Assembly: GCA_044433305.1 (NCBI GenBank)
Contig: JAWXTS010000010.1
Span: 1-35,137 of the forward strand
Source: JAWXTS01 sp044433305
GTDB lineage: Bacteria; Bacteroidota; Bacteroidia; Bacteroidales; Rikenellaceae
Length of the DNA: 35,137 nt
Direction: 5' to 3'
Shown here: in pieces, positions 1 through 7,392 of the stretch
How the letters are laid out: every line of letters starts with the position of its first letter
Position numbering within the stretch: position 1 is the stretch's first letter
Program-made: the position numbers and the translations under genes
The notes under the pieces: generated by a model
Databases searched by the model: none
Seen by the model: only the letters and a program-made list of their open reading frames with translations
Told to the model about the DNA's origin: nothing

Positions 1-353
1 CAATCTCCCTCGCACACGCGTGCCGCGATAGCCTCCATAAGACCCTGTTCCTGCATCATCTTCACAAGCTGGAAGGTATTGCCTCCACCCACAACAACGG
101 CCTCTGCCTGCTCTACGGCAGTAATCGGGTCGTCGGCATTATGTACCGACTCAACAGTTATGCCTACCTCGGCAAGCCTCGATTGCACCTTCATAAGGTA
201 CTCATCAAACGAGAAGCTTACAGCAGCATAAGGCACAAAAAGTACCGCTTTAATATCACCCAAGAAGTCTTTGATATTTTGCTTTGGGTATTCTAGATAG
301 GCCTCGCCAGCGTTCGTTGAGTTGCTAATAAGCAACATTTTCTTGTTTTGCAT
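1..353 (-). CDS. pepE: Dipeptidase E (peptidase S51), C-terminus cut off by window edge
   Basis: The first about 117 residues are present; the rest lies beyond base 1. The protein begins MQNKKMLLISNSTNAGEAYL and continues with a segment containing VVGGGNTFQLVK. This is the arrangement of the alpha-aspartyl dipeptidase PepE: an N-terminal Rossmann-like strand, then the glycine-rich loop before the catalytic serine region. PepE is a cytoplasmic serine peptidase that cleaves Asp-X dipeptides. The nucleophile serine falls outside the window and cannot be checked. The start is the ATG complement at 351-353; an internal Met at residue 6 is an alternative. It is divergent from acpP across a 409-base gap. 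No strong -7 box was found for it. Confidence 0.85.
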   Translation of the reverse strand, partial: MQNKKMLLISNSTNAGEAYLEYPKQNIKDFLGDIKAVLFVPYAAVSFSFDEYLMKVQSRLAEVGITVESVHNADDPITAVEQAEAVVVGGGNTFQLVKMMQEQGLMEAIAARVCEGD

Positions 354-557
354 ATAGTGTATGTTTTAGTTTGCGTATAAAAATTAGGCCATCATAGCCA
401 TAAATCCATCATAATGTCTGTGTTAACTTCAACGTTCAAAAAACCCCAGAAATCAACATTTAGGGCTATTTCTTTTGTTTTCAGGACTTTGAGCAATAAA
501 AATGGAAAATATTTTGTAAAAAACTTAAAATTTTATCAAAAGTAAGGGAAAATATAT

Positions 558-565
558 TACATTTG
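558..565 (+). promoter_or_regulatory. Probable -7 promoter box (TACATTTG) for acpP-fabF-rnc
   Basis: TACATTTG matches the Bacteroidota -7 consensus TAnnTTTG exactly. No clear TTTG lies at the expected 20-base spacing upstream. Transcription would start near base 570, giving acpP a leader of about 190 bases. Confidence 0.55.
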
Positions 566-762
566 CAAAAAATCGGCTTAATAATAGTGGACTATTTTTA
601 GGTTGTGCAGGATTTTCGCCATGTAGCCACTCCCAAGTAATATGGTTAGGCTTAAAGAGTAATCTTAAGGCTTAAAATTATCTGGGCGACTTTTGGCGTA
701 GATCCTATTTATTGCGTTTCAGATTTTTTAAAAAATAATTGTTAAACTAAAAATTTAAAATC
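566..762 (+). promoter_or_regulatory. Long untranslated leader of acpP with a hairpin and repeated GGCTTAA
   Basis: No convincing open reading frame is present. AGTGG-A-CTA at 586-594 can pair with TAG-CCACT at 624-631, an 8-bp stem with one bulge. The heptamer GGCTTAA occurs three times (574-580, 649-655, 669-675). The end before the start codon is AT-rich. It could be a regulatory leader, but I do not recognise a known riboswitch. The rest of this gene-free stretch, 354-557, shows only AT-rich sequence. Confidence 0.35.
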
Positions 763-999
763 ATGTCAGAAATTTCTTCAAAAGTAGTAGAGATTATTGT
801 TGACAAACTAAGCGTTGACGTAGCAGAGGTAGTTCCTGCAGCAAATTTCACTAACGATCTAGGTGCAGATTCACTTGACACTGTTGAGATGATCATGGAA
901 TTCGAGAAAGAATTTGAGATCTCTATCCCAGACGAGGACGCTGAGAAAATCACAACAGTAAAAGACGCTATTGATTACATCGAAAGCAAAAAACAGTAA
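763..999 (+). CDS. acpP: Acyl carrier protein
   Basis: This 78-residue acidic protein carries the growing fatty acyl chain on a 4'-phosphopantetheine arm during type II fatty acid synthesis in the cytoplasm. The attachment serine is Ser37 in the motif GADSLDTVEM, followed by the helix III region EISIPDEDAEKI. Length and motif are textbook for AcpP. It is followed after 38 bases by fabF, whose product condenses acyl chains held on AcpP, and then by rnc. This acpP-fabF-rnc order is common in bacteria. The ATG start agrees with family length. Confidence 0.97.
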   Translation: MSEISSKVVEIIVDKLSVDVAEVVPAANFTNDLGADSLDTVEMIMEFEKEFEISIPDEDAEKITTVKDAIDYIESKKQ

Positions 1000-1037
1000 T
1001 TATTTTTTCCAAAAGCAGTAGAACTAAAAACTAAGTT

Positions 1038-2282
1038 ATGTCACAAAGAAGAGTAGTAGTAACAGGTCTAGGTACCTTGAACCCACTAGGAAACTCGGTT
1101 AAAGAGTATTTTGAAAATCTTGAAAACGGAGTGAGCGGTGCCGGTGAAATTACGCACTTTGACGCAACAAACTTTAAAACTAGATTCGCCTGCGAGGTAA
1201 AGAATTACAACTCCGCAGACTACTTCGACCGCAAGGAAGTACGTAAGTACGACCTATTTACTCAATATGCCCTAGTTGCAGCCGATCAGGCCGTAAAAGA
1301 CTCAGGCATCGATGTTGAGAAAATAGACCTTGAGATGGCAGGAGTTATCTGGGGATCAGGTATAGGTGGCTTGGAAACTTTCCACCAAGAAGTTAAGGGC
1401 TATACAGATGGTTGTATCCCTCGCTTTAGCCCTTTCTTTATACCTAAAATGATTGCAAATATGGCTGCTGGCCACATATCTATGAAACATGGTTTCATGG
1501 GTGTCAACTACTGCGCTGTATCTGCTTGTGCTTCAGCTAGTCACGCTATGATTGATGCTATGAACTATATCCGTATGGGTAAAGCTGATATCATCATCAC
1601 TGGTGGTTCTGAGGCCGCAATCAACCCTCCTGGAGTCGGTGGCTTCAACTCTATGCAAGCCCTATCTACTCGTAACGATGACCCTAAAACGGCTTCTCGT
1701 CCTTTCGACGAAAACCGCGACGGCTTCGTAATGGGTGAAGGTGCAGGAGCACTTATCCTTGAGGAATACGAGCACGCTAAAGCACGTGGCGCAAAAATCT
1801 ATGCCGAGGTTGTCGGTGGAGGTATGAGCGCGGATGCTTATCACCTAACTGCCCCACATCCAGAGGGTAAGGGTGCAATGAAGGCTATGCGCGACGCTAT
1901 CAAAGACGCTGGCATAACTTCAGATCAAATTGACCACATCAACACTCACGGTACTTCTACTCCAGTAGGTGACATCGCTGAGATTACAGGTCTTATCAAC
2001 ACTTTTGGCGAGCACATCTACGAGGTCAACATCAACTCAACTAAATCTATGACAGGTCACCTTCTAGGTGCTGCGGGTGCTATTGAGGCGATGGCTTGTA
2101 TCAAAGCTCTTACTGAAGGCGTTATCCCTCCAACAATCAACGTTGAGAACGTAGATCCAAAAATCGACTCTCGCCTAAATCTTACTCTAGGCAAAGCTCA
2201 AAAACGCGATGTAACTTACGCTTTGAGCAACACGTTTGGGTTTGGTGGTCACAACGCTAGTATCATCCTCAAAAAAATATAA
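1038..2282 (+). CDS. fabF: Beta-ketoacyl-[acyl-carrier-protein] synthase II
   Basis: FabF condenses malonyl-ACP with acyl-ACP in fatty acid elongation. The 414-residue length is normal for the family. The Cys-His-His catalytic triad is visible: Cys164 in SACASASHA, His304 in NTHGTSTPVGD and His341 in SMTGHLLGAAG. The C-terminal glycine-rich NTFGFGGHNAS is the usual last thiolase-fold signature. It sits 38 bases after acpP and 3 bases before rnc, so the three are almost certainly cotranscribed. FabB is a less likely alternative, because the acpP-linked copy is usually FabF. Confidence 0.96.
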   Translation: MSQRRVVVTGLGTLNPLGNSVKEYFENLENGVSGAGEITHFDATNFKTRFACEVKNYNSADYFDRKEVRKYDLFTQYALVAADQAVKDSGIDVEKIDLEMAGVIWGSGIGGLETFHQEVKGYTDGCIPRFSPFFIPKMIANMAAGHISMKHGFMGVNYCAVSACASASHAMIDAMNYIRMGKADIIITGGSEAAINPPGVGGFNSMQALSTRNDDPKTASRPFDENRDGFVMGEGAGALILEEYEHAKARGAKIYAEVVGGGMSADAYHLTAPHPEGKGAMKAMRDAIKDAGITSDQIDHINTHGTSTPVGDIAEITGLINTFGEHIYEVNINSTKSMTGHLLGAAGAIEAMACIKALTEGVIPPTINVENVDPKIDSRLNLTLGKAQKRDVTYALSNTFGFGGHNASIILKKI

Positions 2283-2285
2283 TCA

Positions 2286-3026
2286 ATGTTTGACAGACTG
2301 CTCCTACGTCTAACTACGAATCGGAGTAAGGACAAGCAATATTATAACATGGTATATGATTTGTTCGGTTTCCGAGCAAACAATATCGAGCTATATAAGC
2401 TGGCGTTAATACACCGGTCTGCTTCTATGTGTCTTCAAGACGGCACCATGCTCAACAATGAGAGGCTTGAGTTTCTGGGTGATGCAGTGTTAGAGACCAT
2501 TGTCTCTGATTACCTCTTTGTAGAATTTCCTGACCATAAAGAGGGCTTTCTTTCAAAGTTGCGAGCACGAATAGTGAGCCGCACAAGCCTTAATGAGATA
2601 GCTACAAAGATAGGACTCGACAAGCATATAGTTGTTCAGTTCACTGGTGGCATGTACATTCAGAAACACTTGTTTGGCAACACCTTAGAGGCGATGATAG
2701 GAGCGATGTATCTCGACAAGGGATACAACTTCACCAATAGACTTATAATCAACGAGTTGTTTAAGAAATACTTAGACTTGCAATCTCTGTTGGATAATGA
2801 GGACGACCACAAGAGCCGTCTTATAGAATTCTGCCAGAAGGAGAAGTTGACCATAAATTTCGTTACTATACCTAGCGACAAGGCTACCAACCACATACCT
2901 CACTTCCATACCAATATTGAGATTGCTGGCGAGGTTCAGGGCGAGGGAGAAGGTGGCTCAAAGAAAGAGGCCGAGCAAAGAGCGGCATCTGTTGCTATGG
3001 CAAAATTGGGCACAAAGTCAGCCTAA
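2286..3026 (+). CDS. rnc: Ribonuclease III
   Basis: RNase III cleaves double-stranded RNA in rRNA maturation and mRNA turnover. The 246-residue protein has the signature NERLEFLGDAVLE at residues 58-70 (endonuclease domain) and a C-terminal double-stranded-RNA-binding domain (about 172-244) ending in GGSKKEAEQRAASVAMAKLG. The second active-site segment reads GNTLEAMIGAMYLDKG, so the Asp found there in E. coli (the ADT motif) is Asn132, while Glu135 is kept. From memory this Asn is common in Bacteroidota RNase III, so it need not mean inactivity. It begins 3 bases after fabF. Confidence 0.95.
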   Translation: MFDRLLLRLTTNRSKDKQYYNMVYDLFGFRANNIELYKLALIHRSASMCLQDGTMLNNERLEFLGDAVLETIVSDYLFVEFPDHKEGFLSKLRARIVSRTSLNEIATKIGLDKHIVVQFTGGMYIQKHLFGNTLEAMIGAMYLDKGYNFTNRLIINELFKKYLDLQSLLDNEDDHKSRLIEFCQKEKLTINFVTIPSDKATNHIPHFHTNIEIAGEVQGEGEGGSKKEAEQRAASVAMAKLGTKSA

Positions 3027-3073
3027 GCATTAAAAATTCGGGGTCCATTAGCAGTGTTTCTGCAATAAAATCG

Positions 3074-3081
3074 TATCTTTG
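3074..3081 (+). promoter_or_regulatory. -7 promoter box (TATCTTTG) for radC
   Basis: An exact TAnnTTTG match lies 27 bases before the ATG at 3109. It decides the radC start: the in-frame TTG at 3088 would sit at about the transcription start itself, so the ATG at 3109 is preferred. Confidence 0.6.
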
Positions 3082-3108
3082 TTTTGATTGAAACGATTTG
3101 ATCTATCT

Positions 3109-3780
3109 ATGGACGAAAAACTTACAGACAAACAGGTACGCGAGAAGGCGGTAGGGCTTGGCATTGACAGCCTTAGCGATGCCGAGTTATTGAGCATCCT
3201 CTTTCGTGAGGGCGACTCTTCGCGTTCGGCTCTGCAAGTGTCAAAGGACTTCATGGATGTATGTTCGGGACAGCTTACGGCTCTAGAGAGCACCGATATT
3301 CGCAAGTTGCGCTCTATGGCAGGCATAGGTCTGACCAAGGCTGTTTATATCAAAGCAGCCCTAGAGCTTGCCAATAGATGTCAACAAAACAAGCCTCTTG
3401 AAGTAACAAACATATCCCATAGTCAGCACGTCATAGACATCTTTAAACCCATTCTTGGGGCATTACAGCACGAAGAATTTTGGGCCTTATATCTCAATAG
3501 TGCGGGGCGCATACTCGACAAGATACGCATCTCTCAGGGCGGCATTTCACAGACCATCGTCGATTCTCGCATAATCGTTAAGCGTGCGGTCGAGAACCTT
3601 GCCACCTCAATAATCATTGTGCACAACCATCCCTCGGGCGACCCTACTCCCAGTCAGCAGGACATTGACATAACTCAGAAGCTGGTACAAGCAGCCGAAC
3701 TCTTTGAGATAAATATCTCTGACCACATCATAATCACCACGGCCAAATGTGCTAGTCTAAAAGGCCTAGGATACTTGTAA
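3109..3780 (+). CDS. radC: RadC family JAB-domain protein
   Basis: This RadC-family protein has 223 residues from the chosen ATG. Its N-terminal helix-hairpin-helix-like region is seen in LSDAELLSILF and IRKLRSMAGIGLTKA. A C-terminal JAB/MPN metal-binding domain contains the motif HNHPSGDPTPSQQD, the hallmark of the family. RadC was named for DNA repair, but its biochemical role is unsettled. An upstream TTG at 3088 would add seven residues; the promoter box at 3074-3081 makes that unlikely. The gap to the next gene, a histidine kinase, is only 23 bases, so radC, kinase and regulator may share a transcript. Confidence 0.93.
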   Translation: MDEKLTDKQVREKAVGLGIDSLSDAELLSILFREGDSSRSALQVSKDFMDVCSGQLTALESTDIRKLRSMAGIGLTKAVYIKAALELANRCQQNKPLEVTNISHSQHVIDIFKPILGALQHEEFWALYLNSAGRILDKIRISQGGISQTIVDSRIIVKRAVENLATSIIIVHNHPSGDPTPSQQDIDITQKLVQAAELFEINISDHIIITTAKCASLKGLGYL

Positions 3781-3803
3781 ATATAACCTTAAAAACTGCT
3801 TTT

Positions 3804-4736
3804 ATGTTAATTAAGATACTACTTATAATATCCATCATTATACAGCTTGTGGCTGCGGCTACGGCTATAAGCATGATTAAACAAACCCGATTTAATCTTT
3901 CGTGGATACTGTTTACCATAGCTCTGACCATCATGGCCATGTCGCGTTTTACCGAATACACGAACATAGTATATGAATCGGAACATAGGCTGCCTGCCGA
4001 TTTCTTTGTGTGGGTAGGTGTTATTACCTCTCTCTGTTTGGCTGTGGGCGTGCTCTTGGTAAAGAGAATTTTCAAGTACATATCTAGAGCCGAACACGAA
4101 CGCAAGATTACTGCTCAGCGCATACTTAACACTGTTGTTCAGACCGAGGAGCGCGAGCGTAGACGATTCTCCAAAGAGCTGCACGATGGACTAGGCCCAC
4201 TGATGGCCAGTGCCAAGATGTCCATATCTGCACTAAATACGCTGGAGCACGACCCTCGAAGTCAAAGCATCATAGACAATGCAAGCTATGTCATTGACGA
4301 GGCTGTGCACACGCTAAAGGAGGTTGCAAACAATATGAGCCCTCATATACTAGACAACTTTGGGGTTGCCGTGGCCATACAAAAGTTTGTCGATAGCATC
4401 AGCATCGCCGATATTGACATCAACTACCAAACCAACATCAAGGAGAAACGTTTTGACAACGACTTGGAACTCGTTCTGTTCCGTGTGGCGTGCGAGCTAC
4501 TACACAATGGCATACGCCACTCTAACGCCTCACAGATTTCTATTACGCTGGTCACCATAGGCTCCAACATAGAAATGCAGTATAGCGACAACGGAAAGGG
4601 CTTTGACACTAAGTCTAACAAGTTTGGCCTTGGACTCTCCAACATGGAATCACGAGTTAGCACCATAGGCGGCTCCTTCAATATAAATAGCGACTCGGGA
4701 CGAGGCGTACATGCAGAAATCATAGCACCAATTTAG
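3804..4736 (+). CDS. Membrane sensor histidine kinase, NarL-partner (HisKA_3) type
   Basis: The 310-residue protein has a hydrophobic N-terminus with about three membrane spans (roughly residues 3-24, 33-47 and 68-88) and almost no extracellular domain, so it probably senses within or near the membrane. The dimerisation/phosphorylation motif ERERRRFSKELHDGLGP places the phosphohistidine at His127, typical of HisKA_3 kinases. The ATPase domain shows the N box (ELLHNGIRHSNA), G1 box (DNGKGFD) and G2 box (GLGLSNMESR). It is followed one base later by its likely partner, a NarL-type response regulator. The signal is unknown. Confidence 0.92.
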   Translation: MLIKILLIISIIIQLVAAATAISMIKQTRFNLSWILFTIALTIMAMSRFTEYTNIVYESEHRLPADFFVWVGVITSLCLAVGVLLVKRIFKYISRAEHERKITAQRILNTVVQTEERERRRFSKELHDGLGPLMASAKMSISALNTLEHDPRSQSIIDNASYVIDEAVHTLKEVANNMSPHILDNFGVAVAIQKFVDSISIADIDINYQTNIKEKRFDNDLELVLFRVACELLHNGIRHSNASQISITLVTIGSNIEMQYSDNGKGFDTKSNKFGLGLSNMESRVSTIGGSFNINSDSGRGVHAEIIAPI

Positions 4737-4737
4737 T

Positions 4738-5400
4738 ATGAATACCAGTTATAAGATAATCATAGTCGACGACCACACACTGTTTCGTAGTGGTCTGCGC
4801 ACCCTGCTAGAAACCATATCAGATATAAAGGTTCTAGAGGAGTTTGGCAACGGACAAGAGCTATTGGACTACCTCGCTGTGCCTAACAACCAGAAGCCAG
4901 ACGTAGTGCTATTAGATATAGAAATGCCCATTCTCAATGGTATAGAGACCATGTCCCGTATATCGGAGCTATATCCTAACCTCAATGTGCTGACCCTGTC
5001 TATGTATGGTGAGCAGGAATATTATTTTAAGATGGTGTCCCTAGGGGTCAAAGGGTTTATGCTCAAGAACTCGGACATTAAAGATGTTGTTTCGGCCATA
5101 GGTATTGCGGCCACAGGTGGCAGCTACTTCTCTCAGGAGCTACTATGCAACCTTGTCAACAGCCTGCGCACAAGCCCTAAAACAGACGCTCAGCAACAAG
5201 AGAACGAACTCTCTGAGCGCGAGCAAGAGATATTACTGCTGATATGTCAGGGGCTGTCAAATCAGAATATTGCCGACCAGCTGTTCATATCTAAGCGCAC
5301 AGTAGACAAGCACCGCGCTAACATTCTATTTAAAACGGGATGTAAAAACACAGCAAATTTGGTTGTCTATGCAATCAAGAACTCGCTTGTAGAAATCTAA
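4738..5400 (+). CDS. NarL/LuxR-family DNA-binding response regulator
   Basis: The 220-residue protein has an N-terminal receiver domain with acidic pocket Asp11-Asp12 (IIVDDHTLFR) and the phosphoacceptor Asp60 in VVLLDIEMP; the switch residues and Lys (FMLKNSD) are present. A C-terminal LuxR-type helix-turn-helix (LSEREQEILLLICQGLSNQN, then IADQLFISKRTVDKH) occupies about residues 155-215. It starts one base after the kinase stop, so the two form a standard two-component pair. Its stop codon lies only 2 bases from the stop of the convergent gene at 5403, with no obvious hairpin between them. Confidence 0.95.
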   Translation: MNTSYKIIIVDDHTLFRSGLRTLLETISDIKVLEEFGNGQELLDYLAVPNNQKPDVVLLDIEMPILNGIETMSRISELYPNLNVLTLSMYGEQEYYFKMVSLGVKGFMLKNSDIKDVVSAIGIAATGGSYFSQELLCNLVNSLRTSPKTDAQQQENELSEREQEILLLICQGLSNQNIADQLFISKRTVDKHRANILFKTGCKNTANLVVYAIKNSLVEI

Positions 5401-5402
5401 GA

Positions 5403-5948
5403 CTAGTTGCTCACGCCCTCCAAGACTTGCTCTGCTAAGACCTGACGGCGAGCATTACGAGCATTCATAACAACCTCTATCAGCTCATCTGCCTGATCGC
5501 AGTTAACCAGATAGATGTCCTCGTATATGTCCTGTATGGCAACAAGATTCTTGCGCGAGGAGGCATACACTTTGAAAGTATTCCAGTTTCTTAAATCTAG
5601 ATAGTAGCCAAAGTGCCCACAGAAGCCACAGCTTGCAATAATAGGCACAACCCACTTAATGTCATTACGCTCTATCTTGCTAACAGAAACAATGTCCTCC
5701 ATAGGAATCTGTGTCATCTCCAACAAGCAGTGTATCTCCAGAATGGCTGAACCGACCTTAATAAAACGCGGTATCGACAGCGTTGCGAATATAACCAACG
5801 CCATAAACACGCCCATTATCCACGCAAACAGATAGTGGTTCTCGGTGACAATGCGCACAAGATAGATGGCCAGTAGCACTATCAAAAATGCGAATACCGA
5901 CCAGCGTATCAGGCCTTTGCTATATTTATATTTGAATGTCTGTATCAT
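5403..5948 (-). CDS. Small membrane protein with bacterial PH-like domain
   Basis: The 181-residue protein has two predicted membrane helices (about residues 13-33 and 39-58) followed by a soluble region. The soluble part resembles bacterial PH-like domains: a beta-rich stretch with IPMEDIVSVSKI, then CGFCGHFGYYLDLRNWNTFK and a segment ending in YLVNCDQADELIEVV. No catalytic motif is visible and the function is unknown. It lies 25 bases downstream of the MFS transporter in the same direction, so it is probably the last gene of the TPR-MFS operon. Family assignment is from pattern recall only. Confidence 0.65.
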   Translation of the reverse strand: MIQTFKYKYSKGLIRWSVFAFLIVLLAIYLVRIVTENHYLFAWIMGVFMALVIFATLSIPRFIKVGSAILEIHCLLEMTQIPMEDIVSVSKIERNDIKWVVPIIASCGFCGHFGYYLDLRNWNTFKVYASSRKNLVAIQDIYEDIYLVNCDQADELIEVVMNARNARRQVLAEQVLEGVSN

Positions 5949-5973
5949 ATAAAGGACTGCTTGAGGGGCAAGG

Positions 5974-7380
5974 TTATTCTTTCACTATATTAGGTTGCTC
6001 AAGGCCATAGTTATGCTTGCTATCCTCCTTGCGAAGCAACAGAGCAAAGATAATAGACATGGCTCCCAGCACCGCAAACATCAGCATAGGAAGCGTATAA
6101 TCATAGCTAATGGCCGTCTGAGAATCTATCATACGCGTGCCAGTGACACAATATTTATCAAGCACAAAGCCTATGATAACAGGCACAAAAGCTAGTCCCC
6201 AGTTCTGAATCCAGAAAATCATTGAGTAGGCTGTACCCAACATGCGCTCTGGGACAATCTTTGGAACCGAAGGCCACATAGCCGAAGGCACAAGCGAGAA
6301 CGAAGCACCCAAAAGAATCATCAGAATGATGGCCACCCAATTCTGCTGCAACTCTGGTATTGCAAATAAAAGGTGTACCACAACAAGGAGTATCGAGCCT
6401 ATAAGCATGATGGTTGCTCCACGCCCCTTACGGTCATAGATACTACCAAAGATTGGGGTAAGCAGAATATTTCCGAAAGGCAATAGCGAAGGGATAATTC
6501 CAGCATAATCTGACGAGACATTGAACTTCTGCATCATTAGCTCGGTTGCATATTTCAAGAATGGGAATACGGCCGAATAGAAAAGCACACACAGAATGGT
6601 TATGTACCAGAAGGCTCGTATGCGTGCAATCTTAAATATATCTGAAGGTCTAAATTCCTCCTCGTCATTGCTCTCAACGGTAGTTTGCTCCTGAGTCTCC
6701 TGATCAAAGCGACGGTCCATAACACCAAAGACCAAGAAAGCAAGCAGGCCTATGACTAGTGCTATAACGCACAACATCATAGGGGCCGAGGGGCTACCCA
6801 TAGCCTTAGCAATAGGATAAGAGCCTAGCAAGGCAATGGCCGTACCTATGCGCCCTGCGGCAACATTAAGACCCAATGCCAGAGCCAGCGAACGTCCCTT
6901 GAACCACTTGATAACTATCTTATTAGCCGTAATACCTATCATCTCTATACCAACACCAAAGATGGCGAAACCCAGAGTGGCCCAGAACACCTGCGCCTTG
7001 ACAGAGAACACCTGCCAGCCAAAGATGTTAAGCGTGGTCATCGAGCCACCAAAGTCAGAAGCAAAAGCCCAATATTTCATGACTGCACCAACAAGCATAA
7101 CCACAACAGAGAGGATGCCCGTGAATCGAGAGCCCTTTTTGTCAAGTATCATACCTCCAAAAATCAACATCAAAAGGAAGATATTGATTAGTCCATAACC
7201 ACTTGTGAAGATACCATAATCGCTACTATCCCAGCTTAGAGTCTGCTCTAACATGGTTTTTAGCGGAGCCATAACATCACTAACTATATATCCTGTTAGC
7301 ATGGTAAAGGACACCAGAGCAAGCACGCTCCAGCGTAGAAATGCTGACTCACTGACTTTCTTTTGTATAGCTTTAGTCAT
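5974..7380 (-). CDS. Major facilitator superfamily transporter
   Basis: This 468-residue integral inner-membrane protein has about 12 hydrophobic spans. They form two halves split by a charged cytoplasmic loop (MDRRFDQETQEQ to FRPSDIFKI, about residues 221-251). The MFS loop 2-3 motif is recognisable as GGMILDKKGSRFTG, and its second-half counterpart as GSIYDRKGRGATIM. The substrate cannot be told from the sequence; the overall look is of the anion/organic-solute MFS branch seen in many Bacteroidales. It begins 12 bases after the TPR protein and precedes the PH-like protein, indicating an operon. Confidence 0.88.
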   Translation of the reverse strand: MTKAIQKKVSESAFLRWSVLALVSFTMLTGYIVSDVMAPLKTMLEQTLSWDSSDYGIFTSGYGLINIFLLMLIFGGMILDKKGSRFTGILSVVVMLVGAVMKYWAFASDFGGSMTTLNIFGWQVFSVKAQVFWATLGFAIFGVGIEMIGITANKIVIKWFKGRSLALALGLNVAAGRIGTAIALLGSYPIAKAMGSPSAPMMLCVIALVIGLLAFLVFGVMDRRFDQETQEQTTVESNDEEEFRPSDIFKIARIRAFWYITILCVLFYSAVFPFLKYATELMMQKFNVSSDYAGIIPSLLPFGNILLTPIFGSIYDRKGRGATIMLIGSILLVVVHLLFAIPELQQNWVAIILMILLGASFSLVPSAMWPSVPKIVPERMLGTAYSMIFWIQNWGLAFVPVIIGFVLDKYCVTGTRMIDSQTAISYDYTLPMLMFAVLGAMSIIFALLLRKEDSKHNYGLEQPNIVKE

Positions 7381-7392
7381 TTAGATTCTGAT

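Noticed and set aside
3088..3108. TTG start giving radC seven more residues.
   Set aside because: The -7 box at 3074-3081 puts the transcription start at about this point, and an ATG at 3109 gives a normal N-terminus.
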